From Alphaproteobacteria bacterium (GTDB lineage: Bacteria; Pseudomonadota; Alphaproteobacteria; Rhizobiales; Xanthobacteraceae): DNA of 13,346 nt. This document shows, piece after piece, positions 1 to 8,037 of the stretch; positions within the stretch are counted from its first letter, which is position 1, and every line of letters starts with the position of its first letter. The notes below the pieces were generated by a model. The model was not told the DNA's origin, did not search any database, and was given only the letters and a program-made list of their open reading frames with translations. The position numbers were made by a program, and so were the translations under genes. The stretch spans positions 1-13,346 of the forward strand of contig VAZH01000014.1 in NCBI GenBank assembly GCA_005884465.1, given 5' to 3'.

Positions 1-995
1 CGCTTCATGTAGGAGTGGCCGGTCTTCCAGTAGGTGGCTTTCGCTCCGTGCTTTTGCAGCACCGGATCGGTGAGAAACAGCCCGGTCGATTTGACGTCGA
101 CCACGAACTGCGCGTTTTGGTGGATCGCCGACATGTCGCGCGCCAGCATGACGCCGACCTTGTCGGCAAAAATCTCCTCGCCGGTATTGTCGACCACGCC
201 GCAGCGGTCGCCGTCGCCATCGAAGCCGAGACCGACGTCGGCCCTGTGCTCAAGCACTGCGTCGCGCATGGCGTGCAGCATTTCCATGTCTTCGGGATTG
301 GGATTGTATTTCGGGAAGGTGTAGTCGAGCTCGGTGTCGAGCGGCACCACCTCGCAGCCGATCGCCTCCAACACCTGCGGCGCGAACGCCCCCGCCGTGC
401 CGTTGCCGCAGGCGACCACGACTTTGAGCTTGCGCTTCACCTTCGGGCGATTGGTCAGGTCGGCGATGTAGCGCGCCGGAAAATTCTCGTGAAATTGATA
501 CGAACCGCCGACCTTGTTCTTGAAGTCGGCATTGAGCACGATCTCTTTCAAGCGGCTCATCTCGTCGGGACCGAAGGTGAGCGGCCGGTTGGCGCCCATC
601 TTGACACCGGTCCAGCCATTGTCGTTATGCGATGCCGTCACCATCGCAACGCAGGGCACGTCGAGATCGAATTGCGCGAAATACGCCATCGGGGTCATGC
701 ACAGGCCGATGTCGTGAACCTTGCAGCCCGCGGCCTGCAACCCTGAAATCAGGGCGTATTTGATCGAGGCCGAATAGCCGCGGAAGTCATGCCCGGTGAC
801 GACCTCCTGTTTGGCGCCGAGTTCTGCAATCAGTGCCCCTAGTCCCATGCCCAGCGCCTGAATGCCCATCAGGTTGATTTCCTTGCCGAACAGCCAGCGG
901 GCGTCGTATTCGCGAAAGCCCGTCGCCTTCACCATCGGTTCGGATTCGTAAGGATAGGTATTCGGAACCAGCACGGATTTCGGCTTCGGAAACAT
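1..995 (-). CDS. Phosphomannomutase/phosphoglucomutase, 3' end cut by window edge
   Basis: Interconverts hexose 6-phosphate and hexose 1-phosphate (mannose or glucose) in the cytoplasm, supplying precursors for nucleotide sugars, exopolysaccharide and LPS. 331 codons are visible and the frame stays open to position 1. The alpha-D-phosphohexomutase signatures appear in order: the phosphoserine loop TASHN at residues 120-124 (Ser122 would carry the phosphate), the metal-binding DGDGDR at 259-264, a GEEIFADK sugar-recognition segment near 272-279, and TGHSYMK at 325-331. The missing part should be the C-terminal phosphate-binding domain, roughly a third of the protein. The loop reads SHNDNGW where many homologues have SHNP; I recall this form from related alphaproteobacteria. 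The ATG at 995 has a GAGG about 9 nt upstream; ATG at codon 21 is an alternative. Substrate preference (Man versus Glc) cannot be read from the sequence. Confidence 0.93.
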   Translation of the reverse strand, partial: MFPKPKSVLVPNTYPYESEPMVKATGFREYDARWLFGKEINLMGIQALGMGLGALIAELGAKQEVVTGHDFRGYSASIKYALISGLQAAGCKVHDIGLCMTPMAYFAQFDLDVPCVAMVTASHNDNGWTGVKMGANRPLTFGPDEMSRLKEIVLNADFKNKVGGSYQFHENFPARYIADLTNRPKVKRKLKVVVACGNGTAGAFAPQVLEAIGCEVVPLDTELDYTFPKYNPNPEDMEMLHAMRDAVLEHRADVGLGFDGDGDRCGVVDNTGEEIFADKVGVMLARDMSAIHQNAQFVVDVKSTGLFLTDPVLQKHGAKATYWKTGHSYMK

Positions 996-1271
996 TTATG
1001 ACGGCCTCGGCGAGGAACGCTGAAAAGGAAACCACAGCAGGCATAGCCAATGCGCAGCCGCTGCGGAAGCCGGGACAGACGTTTCGTGGCGATGAATTGC
1101 GGCATATTTTGAAGGCCGCGACAATCATCGTGATCGGCGGCGAAAGCGGACGATCCAGTATTCCGGTGAACAATCCCGTATTTTACCAAGGCACGGCGTA
1201 CTGGATGCCCCGCAGGAGCCTGCCATCGGGCTCGCCGAAGACGAGACCCGTTGGCGGGGCATGACACCGAT
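996..1271. other. Intergenic region upstream of the hexose-phosphate mutase
   Basis: 276 nt between the mutase start and the stop of the aspartic protease, both on the minus strand. The part next to the mutase (about 996-1124) should hold its 5' UTR and promoter, but I cannot pick out convincing -35/-10 boxes. The remaining half is a degenerate palindromic repeat, listed separately. Open frames crossing this area on both strands have no recognisable domain. Confidence 0.5.
1125..1267. repeat. Palindromic repeat A: double hairpin with nested hairpin
   Basis: Same plan as the other intergenic repeats: hairpin, CCAGTA box (1155-1160), spacer, TACTGG box (1199-1204), hairpin. The left hairpin (about 1131-1154) is decayed by a couple of mismatches. 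The right hairpin has a perfect 9-bp outer stem (1205-1213 with 1254-1262), but its loop is about 40 nt instead of the usual 4-5 nt. That loop contains a second stem, 1223-1230 with 1247-1254, one mismatch, extended by CTCG/CGAG at 1231-1234 and 1242-1245. It looks like one palindrome inserted into the loop of another. Confidence 0.7.
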
Positions 1272-1793
1272 CTACTGCTCCAGAACCATCTTGCCGTTGG
1301 CGTATTCGAAGCGCTTCAGCCTCGACAGAAACGACAGCCCGAGCAGGTTCTCCGACAGCGCTTCATCCGGCAGCACCATGGCATCGACGTCGCGCACCAC
1401 CAGGCCGCCAATATCGACCATCGCGAGCCGCGTGCGCGCCGCCCTGACCTTGCCGTTGGCGGTCGTGACCGTGGCATTGTAATCGCCGCTGGAGGGACGT
1501 AAGCCGAACCGCGCCGCCGAGCTTTCGTTCAGCGCGACCACCGATGCGCCGGTATCGACCATGAAGCCGATGCGCTGACCGTCGATCCGCCCCTCGGTCT
1601 GGAAATGGCCGCGGGCATCGCGCGGGATGCTGAGGCTGCGAGCAGCGGTCTGCGTCGATGTCTCGACGGCCGCGACTTTCAGGGACGCGGAATTTGCCCG
1701 CGCCGGCGCCAGCGTCATCCTGTCCGCCATCTGTGCCATGATGGTGCCAAGGCCGACCATGAACCCGGCAAGAATCACTATGTTACGCATCAC
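1272..1793 (-). CDS. Membrane-anchored retropepsin-like aspartic protease (TIGR02281 type)
   Basis: A 173-residue protein of the single-domain clan AA aspartic protease family, which must dimerise to form an active site. Residues 4-20 are a hydrophobic stretch, so it is probably an inner-membrane signal anchor with the domain in the periplasm. The catalytic motif is DTGAS at residues 80-84 (Asp80). The second signature, near the C-terminus, is LLGLSFLSRLKRFE (150-163), the LLGxSFL pattern typical of this family. Residues 25-60 form an Ala/Ser/Thr-rich linker. The start is either GTG at 1793 or ATG at 1790, the very next codon; neither has a strong Shine-Dalgarno sequence. Substrate and physiological role are unknown. 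It lies upstream of the hexose-phosphate mutase in the same direction, but the 276-nt gap argues against a tight operon. Confidence 0.85.
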   Translation of the reverse strand: MMRNIVILAGFMVGLGTIMAQMADRMTLAPARANSASLKVAAVETSTQTAARSLSIPRDARGHFQTEGRIDGQRIGFMVDTGASVVALNESSAARFGLRPSSGDYNATVTTANGKVRAARTRLAMVDIGGLVVRDVDAMVLPDEALSENLLGLSFLSRLKRFEYANGKMVLEQ

Positions 1794-1922
1794 GCCAAAC
1801 CGGATCAGAGGAGCCGCAATATCACCACGTCAGCCGCAAAACCGCGACCGGTGGCGGCGGCGAAGATGGCCATTTTGGCGAAAAGGATGACCGAAGTGTT
1901 AACGCGCGCAAGTTGGCGGCTG

Positions 1923-2657
1923 TTACCGGGGCGCCGAAGCCGAAACACCCGGCGTTCCTCGCTCGATGTATCGCTGCAAATCCTCAACCGCGGGCACCAC
2001 GACGGAACAGCCCGCATCGATCAGCGATGATCTGGGATGGCCTCCCGTGAGCGTCCCCCACGCGGTCGCACCGGCACGCCGCGCGGCCTGAGCATCGAAT
2101 GGGGTATCCCCGATCATGGTGGCTGACGCCGCCGATATGCCACCGAGATGACCGAGCGCCAGTTCAATCAGGGCCGGGTCTGGCTTGCCTTTTGAGACCT
2201 CATCGCCACAGGCGACGGCGTCGATCATATCGTCGACATTCATCAGGCCGCGATAACGTTTCAATTCGTCGCTTTGACAATCGGTGGCGAGTGCGATGCG
2301 GGCACCGAGCGCTTTGATCGCGGTGAACACCGCGCGCACGCCGGGAAACGCCCGCACCCGCGGCAGATGGACCGCACGATAGCGCTCGCCTTCTGCGGTC
2401 AAGATTTTTTTTCGTGCGCTTTCGTCGAGGCTGGGCACGAGCGTCGCCAGCATTTCGTCGCCATCCATCCCGGACAATCGCTGCAACGAAACCATCGGCA
2501 CCGGCACGCCAAAGCTGGCGAGCGTCTCATGCCAGCATTGCAGGGTTTGCGGCGCGCAATCGACCAAGGTGCCTTCGACGTCAAAGATATAGGCGGCGCT
2601 CAATCCACACTCCAAATGGTTCCGGAAGGGGAACGCGCCGCCCATCAAAGAGTTCAT
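1923..2657 (-). CDS. HAD-superfamily hydrolase (phosphatase-like) with DxE motif I
   Basis: 244 residues, with the haloacid dehalogenase fold motifs in order: motif I FDVEGTLVD (nucleophile Asp26), helical cap (about 35-105), motif II ATD with Thr125, motif III KGKPDP with Lys156/Lys158, and motif IV GDTPFD (183-188). The order and cap size resemble the phosphoglycolate phosphatase/beta-phosphoglucomutase subfamily, but the substrate cannot be inferred. Motif I is DxE instead of DxD: the general acid/base Asp is Glu28. Enolase-phosphatase proteins (DIEGT) are a precedent, so activity is not excluded. The ATG at 2657 gives an 18-residue N-terminal tail unusual for the fold. A TTG at 2603 has GGAG 6 nt upstream and would start the protein just before the first strand, giving 226 residues; it may be the true start. 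Confidence 0.85.
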   Translation of the reverse strand: MNSLMGGAFPFRNHLECGLSAAYIFDVEGTLVDCAPQTLQCWHETLASFGVPVPMVSLQRLSGMDGDEMLATLVPSLDESARKKILTAEGERYRAVHLPRVRAFPGVRAVFTAIKALGARIALATDCQSDELKRYRGLMNVDDMIDAVACGDEVSKGKPDPALIELALGHLGGISAASATMIGDTPFDAQAARRAGATAWGTLTGGHPRSSLIDAGCSVVVPAVEDLQRYIERGTPGVSASAPR

Positions 2658-2761
2658 CCACCCGACATATTTTTGTCATCGCCAATTCATGGACGGTCTG
2701 GGCGATGGCGCTGGTCTCGCGAACAGGATGATCCATTTTGGATTTGGGCCGAAAAATAAAA

Positions 2762-3640
2762 ATGGCGATGGATGAAACGCGCCTGCTGATTCTGGGATCG
2801 CAGGTGCTGTTCGGATTCCTGTTTCAAGGCGTGTTCCAGAATGGCTTCGATTCGCTTTCGTCGGTCTCGAAAAATCTGGTCTGCGCCGCGCTGGCATTGA
2901 TGATGCTGTCGATCGGATGCCTGATTGCGCCTTCGATGCAGCATCGTATCGTTGAGGCCGGTGAGGCGACCCCGCGTCTGGAGCACGCGACGACTGTCCT
3001 TGCCGGATGGGCCTTGTTGCCGTTCATCGCGAGCCTGGGCCTTGGGCTATTTATCGTGTTTGAGCGCATCTTTGGCAGGATCACCGGCGTCGCGGTCGGC
3101 GTCGCCAGCGCCGCATTGGCAGGATTCTTCTGGTTCGGCCTCGCCTGGCTGATCAGAGAACGAAGGAGACGGACCATGACCGAACAATCCGGCCGGACGC
3201 CGCTTTCGACGAAAGTCGAGCAAATGCTGACCGAGGCCCGGATCATCATTCCCGGCTGTCAGGCACTGTTGGGATTTCAACTCGTTGCGATGATGACCCA
3301 GGCATTCGACGAATTGCCGCAGGATGCCAAAATCATGCACGCCGCCGGACTGTGCTGTGTCACGATCGCAATGATCCTGCTGATGACGCCCGCGGCGCTG
3401 CATCGGCTGTCATTCGGCGGCAACGATTCAGAGCGGTTCCTGCGTCTCGGTTCAGCTTTCGTCATCGCGGGACCGCTGCCGCTCGCGCTCGGCATTGCCG
3501 CCGATGTCTATGTGGTGTTTCTCAAAATCAACCACTCCGCGACCTTCACCGTGTTGGCGAGCTCGGTGCTGCTGCTGGCGATGCTGGCATTATGGTATTT
3601 CTATCCGGTCTGGCTGCGCGCTTCGGGGGTGAAAAGCTGA
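2762..3640 (+). CDS. Tandem DUF6328-like membrane protein (two homologous halves)
   Basis: 292 residues and of unknown function. Two homologous halves are visible. Half 1 begins DETRLLILGSQVLFGF and half 2 TEARIIIPGCQALLGF; both then have an acidic FDSL/FDEL turn, and later APSMQHRIVEAG matches TPAALHRLSFGG. Each half has about four hydrophobic segments, so roughly eight membrane helices are expected. The junction (residues 134-150) is basic then polar: RERRRR followed by MTEQSGR. ATG at codon 139 (3176) is preceded by a strong Shine-Dalgarno sequence, so half 2 may also be made alone. ATG 2762 and ATG 2768 are possible starts; an in-frame TTG at 2738 with AGGA 9 nt upstream is a third. It is divergent from the HAD gene and ends 11 nt from the 3' end of hrpB. 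Family name is from recall. Confidence 0.75.
   Translation: MAMDETRLLILGSQVLFGFLFQGVFQNGFDSLSSVSKNLVCAALALMMLSIGCLIAPSMQHRIVEAGEATPRLEHATTVLAGWALLPFIASLGLGLFIVFERIFGRITGVAVGVASAALAGFFWFGLAWLIRERRRRTMTEQSGRTPLSTKVEQMLTEARIIIPGCQALLGFQLVAMMTQAFDELPQDAKIMHAAGLCCVTIAMILLMTPAALHRLSFGGNDSERFLRLGSAFVIAGPLPLALGIAADVYVVFLKINHSATFTVLASSVLLLAMLALWYFYPVWLRASGVKS
3163..3178 (+). promoter_or_regulatory. Internal Shine-Dalgarno and ATG inside the tandem DUF6328 gene
   Basis: AAGGAG (3163-3168), then 7 nt, then ATG (3176-3178), exactly at the boundary between the two homologous halves. It is a stronger initiation signal than any at the annotated start. The sequence ATGAC also places a TGA one base into the ATG, the classic ATGA stop-start overlap. 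The upstream half is in the same frame as the ATG and so reads through instead of using that stop. Confidence 0.6.
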
Positions 3641-3651
3641 CGGCTCGAGCG

Positions 3652-6297
3652 TCACGTTCCCCGCGGCTTGACGCGCCGGGTCGGCATCGCGCTCGCCGGA
3701 TCCTCCGGCCAGGGGTGTCGCGGATAACGCCCGCGCAGATCGGAGCGGACCGCCGCATAACTGCCGCGCCAAAAACCCGGCAGGTCGCGCGTCACCTGTA
3801 CCGGCCGGTGCGCCGGCGACAGGAGCTCCAGCACCAGCGGCACCGCGCCCTTGGCAATCGACGGATGGGTATTGAGCCCGAACAATTCCTGCAAGCGGAC
3901 AGCGATCGTTGGCCCCTGCTCGGCCTCGTAGTCGATTGCGAGCATAGTGCCGGTCGGCGCCTCGAAATGCGTCGGCGCTTCGCGCTCGAGCCGCGCCCGC
4001 AATTCCCAGGGTAATAGGGTCATCAGCGCGTTCGATAGATCGCCAGGTGAAAATTCCTTCAACGACGTCTTGTCGGAGAGCGCCGGAACCAGCCAGGCCT
4101 CGCGTTGCGCGGCGAGCGCGTCGTCGGACAGATCGGGCCACGGGTCACCCTCTGCCGCGCGCAAGAACATCACGCGATCGCGCCATTGCTTCAGGGGTTT
4201 CGACCATGGCAGCCGGTCGAGGCCGGAGGCGATCAAGCCATCGGCCAAAACCTGCGCCGTCTCCCCCGAGGGTTGCAGCGCCAACGGCGCTTCCGACAAT
4301 GTGATGGCGTGCAATGTTTTCCTGCGCCGCGCCCGCAAGGCAAGCGCACTGCGATCGAGCGAAATTTCGTCCGCGGTCTCGATTTGATCGGCAAAGTGCT
4401 GCTCGATCTCTGCTTGCGTAATCGGCGCCGCCAGCAGGATGCGCCCGCTGCCAGCGGCGCCGGTCAATTCGGCGACCGCAATATAGGGCGCGCGCGCCAG
4501 CGCGGATGCCTGGTCCAGCGCAGCGCCGCGCCCGTTCGCGAGCACAAAGCTGCCATTGCCGCGGTTGCGCGCGACACGGTCGGGAAATGCCAACGCCAGC
4601 ATCACGCCGGTGGAAGGGATATCCTCTTGTAATGGAAGCTCCCTCTTACCTTGCGCCCCTCCCCCTTGCGGGGTCGAGACGGGCGAAGACGCCCGCTCTG
4701 AGGGGTTGGGGGTGGGGGTGCCCCGAACTCGGACCGCCGTTGCGGACCCCCCTCCCCGACCCTCCCCCGCAAAGGGGGAGGGAGCAGAAGATACCGCGGC
4801 GTTGGCCCTTTCACTCGCCGCGACCTGCGAGGCCCAGCGCTGCGCGAGAGTGCGCGCGCTGCTGGCGCGCGGCGAGCGATCGCGACCGAATTGATCGAGC
4901 CTGACATCGAGATCGACGCTATCGCCGCCGAGCCCGCGCTCGGTGAGCACGGCGGCAATTTCCGCGGCTTCTTCGCCCGCGCCCAGGCGATCGGAATCCA
5001 CGATCATCCGCGCCAGCCGCGGCGGCAGCGCCAAGGCGCGCAGGCTCCTGCCCTCCCCGGTGATCCGGCCATCGGCATCGAGCGCCCCGAGTTCGCGCAA
5101 CAGACTTCGCGCCTCCTTCAGCGCGGGCGCAGGCGGTGAATCGAGAAACGCCAGCGAGGCCGGGTCGCTGACCCCCCATTGCGCGAGATCGAGCACCAGC
5201 GAAGACAGATCGGCGCTAAGAATTTCCGGCTGGGTATAGGCCGCAAGCGACGCGGTCTGCGGCTCGTCCCACAGCCGGTAGCACACGCCGGGTTCGGTAC
5301 GGCCGGCACGGCCGCGGCGCTGATCGACCGCGGCGCGCGAGGCGCGCACGGTCTCCAGCCGCGTCAGCCCAATGTCCGGCTCATAGCGGGGCACCCGCGC
5401 CATGCCGGAATCGACGACAATGCGGACCCCTTCGATGGTCAATGAGGTTTCCGCGATCGACGTCGCCAGCACGACCTTGCGGCGGCCCCTCGGCGCAGGC
5501 GCGATGGCGCGATCCTGCACACTGGCGTCGAGCGCACCGAACAGCGGCACAATCTCAATGCTGGCGTCGTGGACCCGCTCGGCGAGAAAATTCTGGGTGC
5601 GGCGAATTTCCGCAGTCCCGGGCAGGAACGCCAGCACCGAGCCCGGATCGGCGCGCAGCGCCATCGCGATGGCGTCCGCCATCTGCCGCTCGAGCGGTGC
5701 GTCGGCCTTGCGGCCGAGATAGCGCGTCTCGACCGGGAAAGCGCGGCCTTCGCTCTCGATCACGGCCGCGTCGCCGAGCAGTTTTGCCACCCTCGCGCCG
5801 TCGAGCGTCGCCGACATCACGAGGATGCGCAGATCTTCGCGCAAGCCCGTTTGCGCGTCGCGCGCCAGCGCCAGGCCGAGATCGGCATCGAGCGAGCGTT
5901 CGTGGAATTCGTCGAACAGCACCGCGGCGACATCTGACAATTCCGGATCGTCGAGAATCTGCCGCGAAAAAATACCCTCGGTGACGACTTCGATTCTGGT
6001 CGCGCGCGACACTTTTGAGCCGAACCGCACCCGGTAGCCGACGGTCTCGCCGACGCGTTCTCCAATGGTGTGCGCCATCCGCTCGGCGCTGGCGCGCGCC
6101 GCGATTCGTCGCGGCTCCAGCACGATGATTTTCCTGTTTTTCGCCCAGGACTCGTCGAGCAGCGCCAGCGGCACCCGCGTGGTCTTGCCGGCGCCAGGCG
6201 GCGCCACCACTACGGCGGCGTTGTTGCCGGCAAGCGTCCGCGCCAATTCGTCGAGTACGGCGTCGATCGGGAGAGGGGTGTCGAAGCTGCGGGGCAA
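3652..6297 (-). CDS. hrpB: ATP-dependent DExH-box RNA helicase HrpB
   Basis: A cytoplasmic RNA-dependent NTPase/helicase; its cellular substrate is poorly defined in most bacteria. 881 residues, with superfamily 2 motifs in order: Walker A GAGKTT (35-40), TEGIF (107-111), the DExH box DEFH (129-132), SAT (162-164), TSIAETSLTIEG (278-289, motif V) and QRRGRAGR (325-332, motif VI). The helicase-associated domain follows, then the HrpB-type C-terminal domain ending in the PVQVTRDLPGFWRGSY block. The family is usually about 810-830 residues. The excess is explained by a Gly/Pro-rich, low-complexity segment (about 505-554) encoded by a palindromic repeat. The start is TTG at 6297 with AGAGA just upstream; the N-terminus matches my memory of rhizobial HrpB. 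It lies downstream of ugd in the same orientation, 119 nt apart with repeat B between. Confidence 0.93.
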   Translation of the reverse strand: MPRSFDTPLPIDAVLDELARTLAGNNAAVVVAPPGAGKTTRVPLALLDESWAKNRKIIVLEPRRIAARASAERMAHTIGERVGETVGYRVRFGSKVSRATRIEVVTEGIFSRQILDDPELSDVAAVLFDEFHERSLDADLGLALARDAQTGLREDLRILVMSATLDGARVAKLLGDAAVIESEGRAFPVETRYLGRKADAPLERQMADAIAMALRADPGSVLAFLPGTAEIRRTQNFLAERVHDASIEIVPLFGALDASVQDRAIAPAPRGRRKVVLATSIAETSLTIEGVRIVVDSGMARVPRYEPDIGLTRLETVRASRAAVDQRRGRAGRTEPGVCYRLWDEPQTASLAAYTQPEILSADLSSLVLDLAQWGVSDPASLAFLDSPPAPALKEARSLLRELGALDADGRITGEGRSLRALALPPRLARMIVDSDRLGAGEEAAEIAAVLTERGLGGDSVDLDVRLDQFGRDRSPRASSARTLAQRWASQVAASERANAAVSSAPSPFAGEGRGGGSATAVRVRGTPTPNPSERASSPVSTPQGGGAQGKRELPLQEDIPSTGVMLALAFPDRVARNRGNGSFVLANGRGAALDQASALARAPYIAVAELTGAAGSGRILLAAPITQAEIEQHFADQIETADEISLDRSALALRARRRKTLHAITLSEAPLALQPSGETAQVLADGLIASGLDRLPWSKPLKQWRDRVMFLRAAEGDPWPDLSDDALAAQREAWLVPALSDKTSLKEFSPGDLSNALMTLLPWELRARLEREAPTHFEAPTGTMLAIDYEAEQGPTIAVRLQELFGLNTHPSIAKGAVPLVLELLSPAHRPVQVTRDLPGFWRGSYAAVRSDLRGRYPRHPWPEDPASAMPTRRVKPRGT
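4638..4785. repeat. Palindromic repeat inserted in frame within hrpB
   Basis: 148 nt bounded by inverted ends GCTCCCTC (4638-4645) and GAGGGAGC (4778-4785). Internal blocks CCCTCCCCCTTGCGGGG and CCCCGCAAAGGGGGAGGG form a long imperfect palindrome, and a small hairpin GGGCG-AAGA-CGCCC lies near 4681-4694. Read in the hrpB frame it encodes a Pro/Gly/Ser/Arg-rich tract without stop codons. The surrounding protein resumes the conserved helicase-family sequence directly afterwards (DIPSTGVMLALAFPDR). I see no clear target-site duplication. Confidence 0.8.
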
Positions 6298-6310
6298 AAT
6301 CTCTGATCCG

Positions 6311-6405
6311 TCATCACCCGCGAAGGCGGGTGATCCAGTAAACGCTAGGATTGCTGATCACAAAGACCGGGAGTACTGGATACCCCGCATGCGCGGGGTA
6401 TGACA
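6311..6405. repeat. Palindromic repeat B: double hairpin between ugd and hrpB
   Basis: Hairpin 1 is TCACCCGC-GAAG-GCGGGTGA (6314-6333), followed by CCAGTA (6335-6340). A spacer of about 33 nt leads to TACTGG (6374-6379) and hairpin 2, ATACCCCGC-ATGC-GCGGGGTAT (6380-6401). The two stems differ from each other, but each is perfectly paired. It fills most of the 119-nt gap, so any ugd-hrpB read-through transcript would carry it. Confidence 0.85.
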
Positions 6406-6416
6406 GCACGCTTGCA

Positions 6417-7736
<1,320 letters not shown>

Positions 7737-8037
7737 GAAACAACCTTGTAATGGTTAGCGCGACCGATCGAATTTTGTGAGCGGGTCTTAAAGCATTTTA
7801 CGGCCAAGAGGAAACCGGAAACGGCGGTCATTCCGGATCGCGCCGAAAACTACGCCGTCGTCGCCCGGCTTGACCGGGCGACCCAGTACGCCGTGACACC
7901 TGAATTATTCACGAAGTGCTCTGGAATACTGGGTCACCCGCTTTCGCGGGTGACGACAGCATGTATTGCGGTTGAGTAACACCAAAATTCCCGCTCCACA
8001 GGCTGTCAATCGCCGCAAAAATCCTTAAATTTCGGCC
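7737..8037. other. Divergent ugd/polA intergenic region
   Basis: 301 nt without a gene. It must hold the promoters for ugd (minus) and polA (plus). About a third is palindromic repeat C. Between repeat C and the polA ATG only about 78 nt remain, AT-richer than the surroundings (TTGAGTAAC at 7972-7980; AAAAATCCTTAAATTTC at 8018-8034), which is the likely polA promoter/leader. I cannot assign exact boxes, and the polA start lacks a clear Shine-Dalgarno sequence. Confidence 0.5.
7857..7959. repeat. Palindromic repeat C: double hairpin in ugd/polA gap
   Basis: Hairpin 1 is TCGCCCGG-CTTGA-CCGGGCGA (7861-7881), then CCCAGTA. The spacer is about 39 nt, then TACTGGG (7928-7934, overlapping the second stem) and hairpin 2, GTCACCCGC-TTTC-GCGGGTGAC (7933-7954). 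The flanking bases CGTCG and CGACA are also complementary. Hairpin 1 and its box are identical over 27 nt to half-copy D just downstream of polA. Confidence 0.85.

Noticed and set aside
15..746. 243-codon plus-strand open frame at the left edge
   Set aside because: It is antisense to the phosphomannomutase, whose motifs (TASHN, DGDGDR) are clear, and it has the typical shadow-ORF composition.
787..1267. Minus-strand and plus-strand open frames across the intergenic region
   Set aside because: They overlap the mutase start or repeat A, and have low-complexity or nonsensical translations without a family match.
1805..2017. 70-codon minus-strand frame between the HAD and aspartic protease genes
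   Set aside because: It mostly overlaps the HAD C-terminus out of frame; no ribosome-binding site or known family could be seen for the shorter part from 1867.
2728..2775. 15-codon upstream open frame ending just inside the DUF6328 start
   Set aside because: No Shine-Dalgarno at a useful distance and no attenuator-like structure or repeated codons; short frames of this length are common by chance.
4697..4725. G-run cluster in the hrpB insert as a possible G-quadruplex
   Set aside because: Only three long G-runs are close together, and they are on the strand opposite the mRNA, so a stable RNA quadruplex is not expected.
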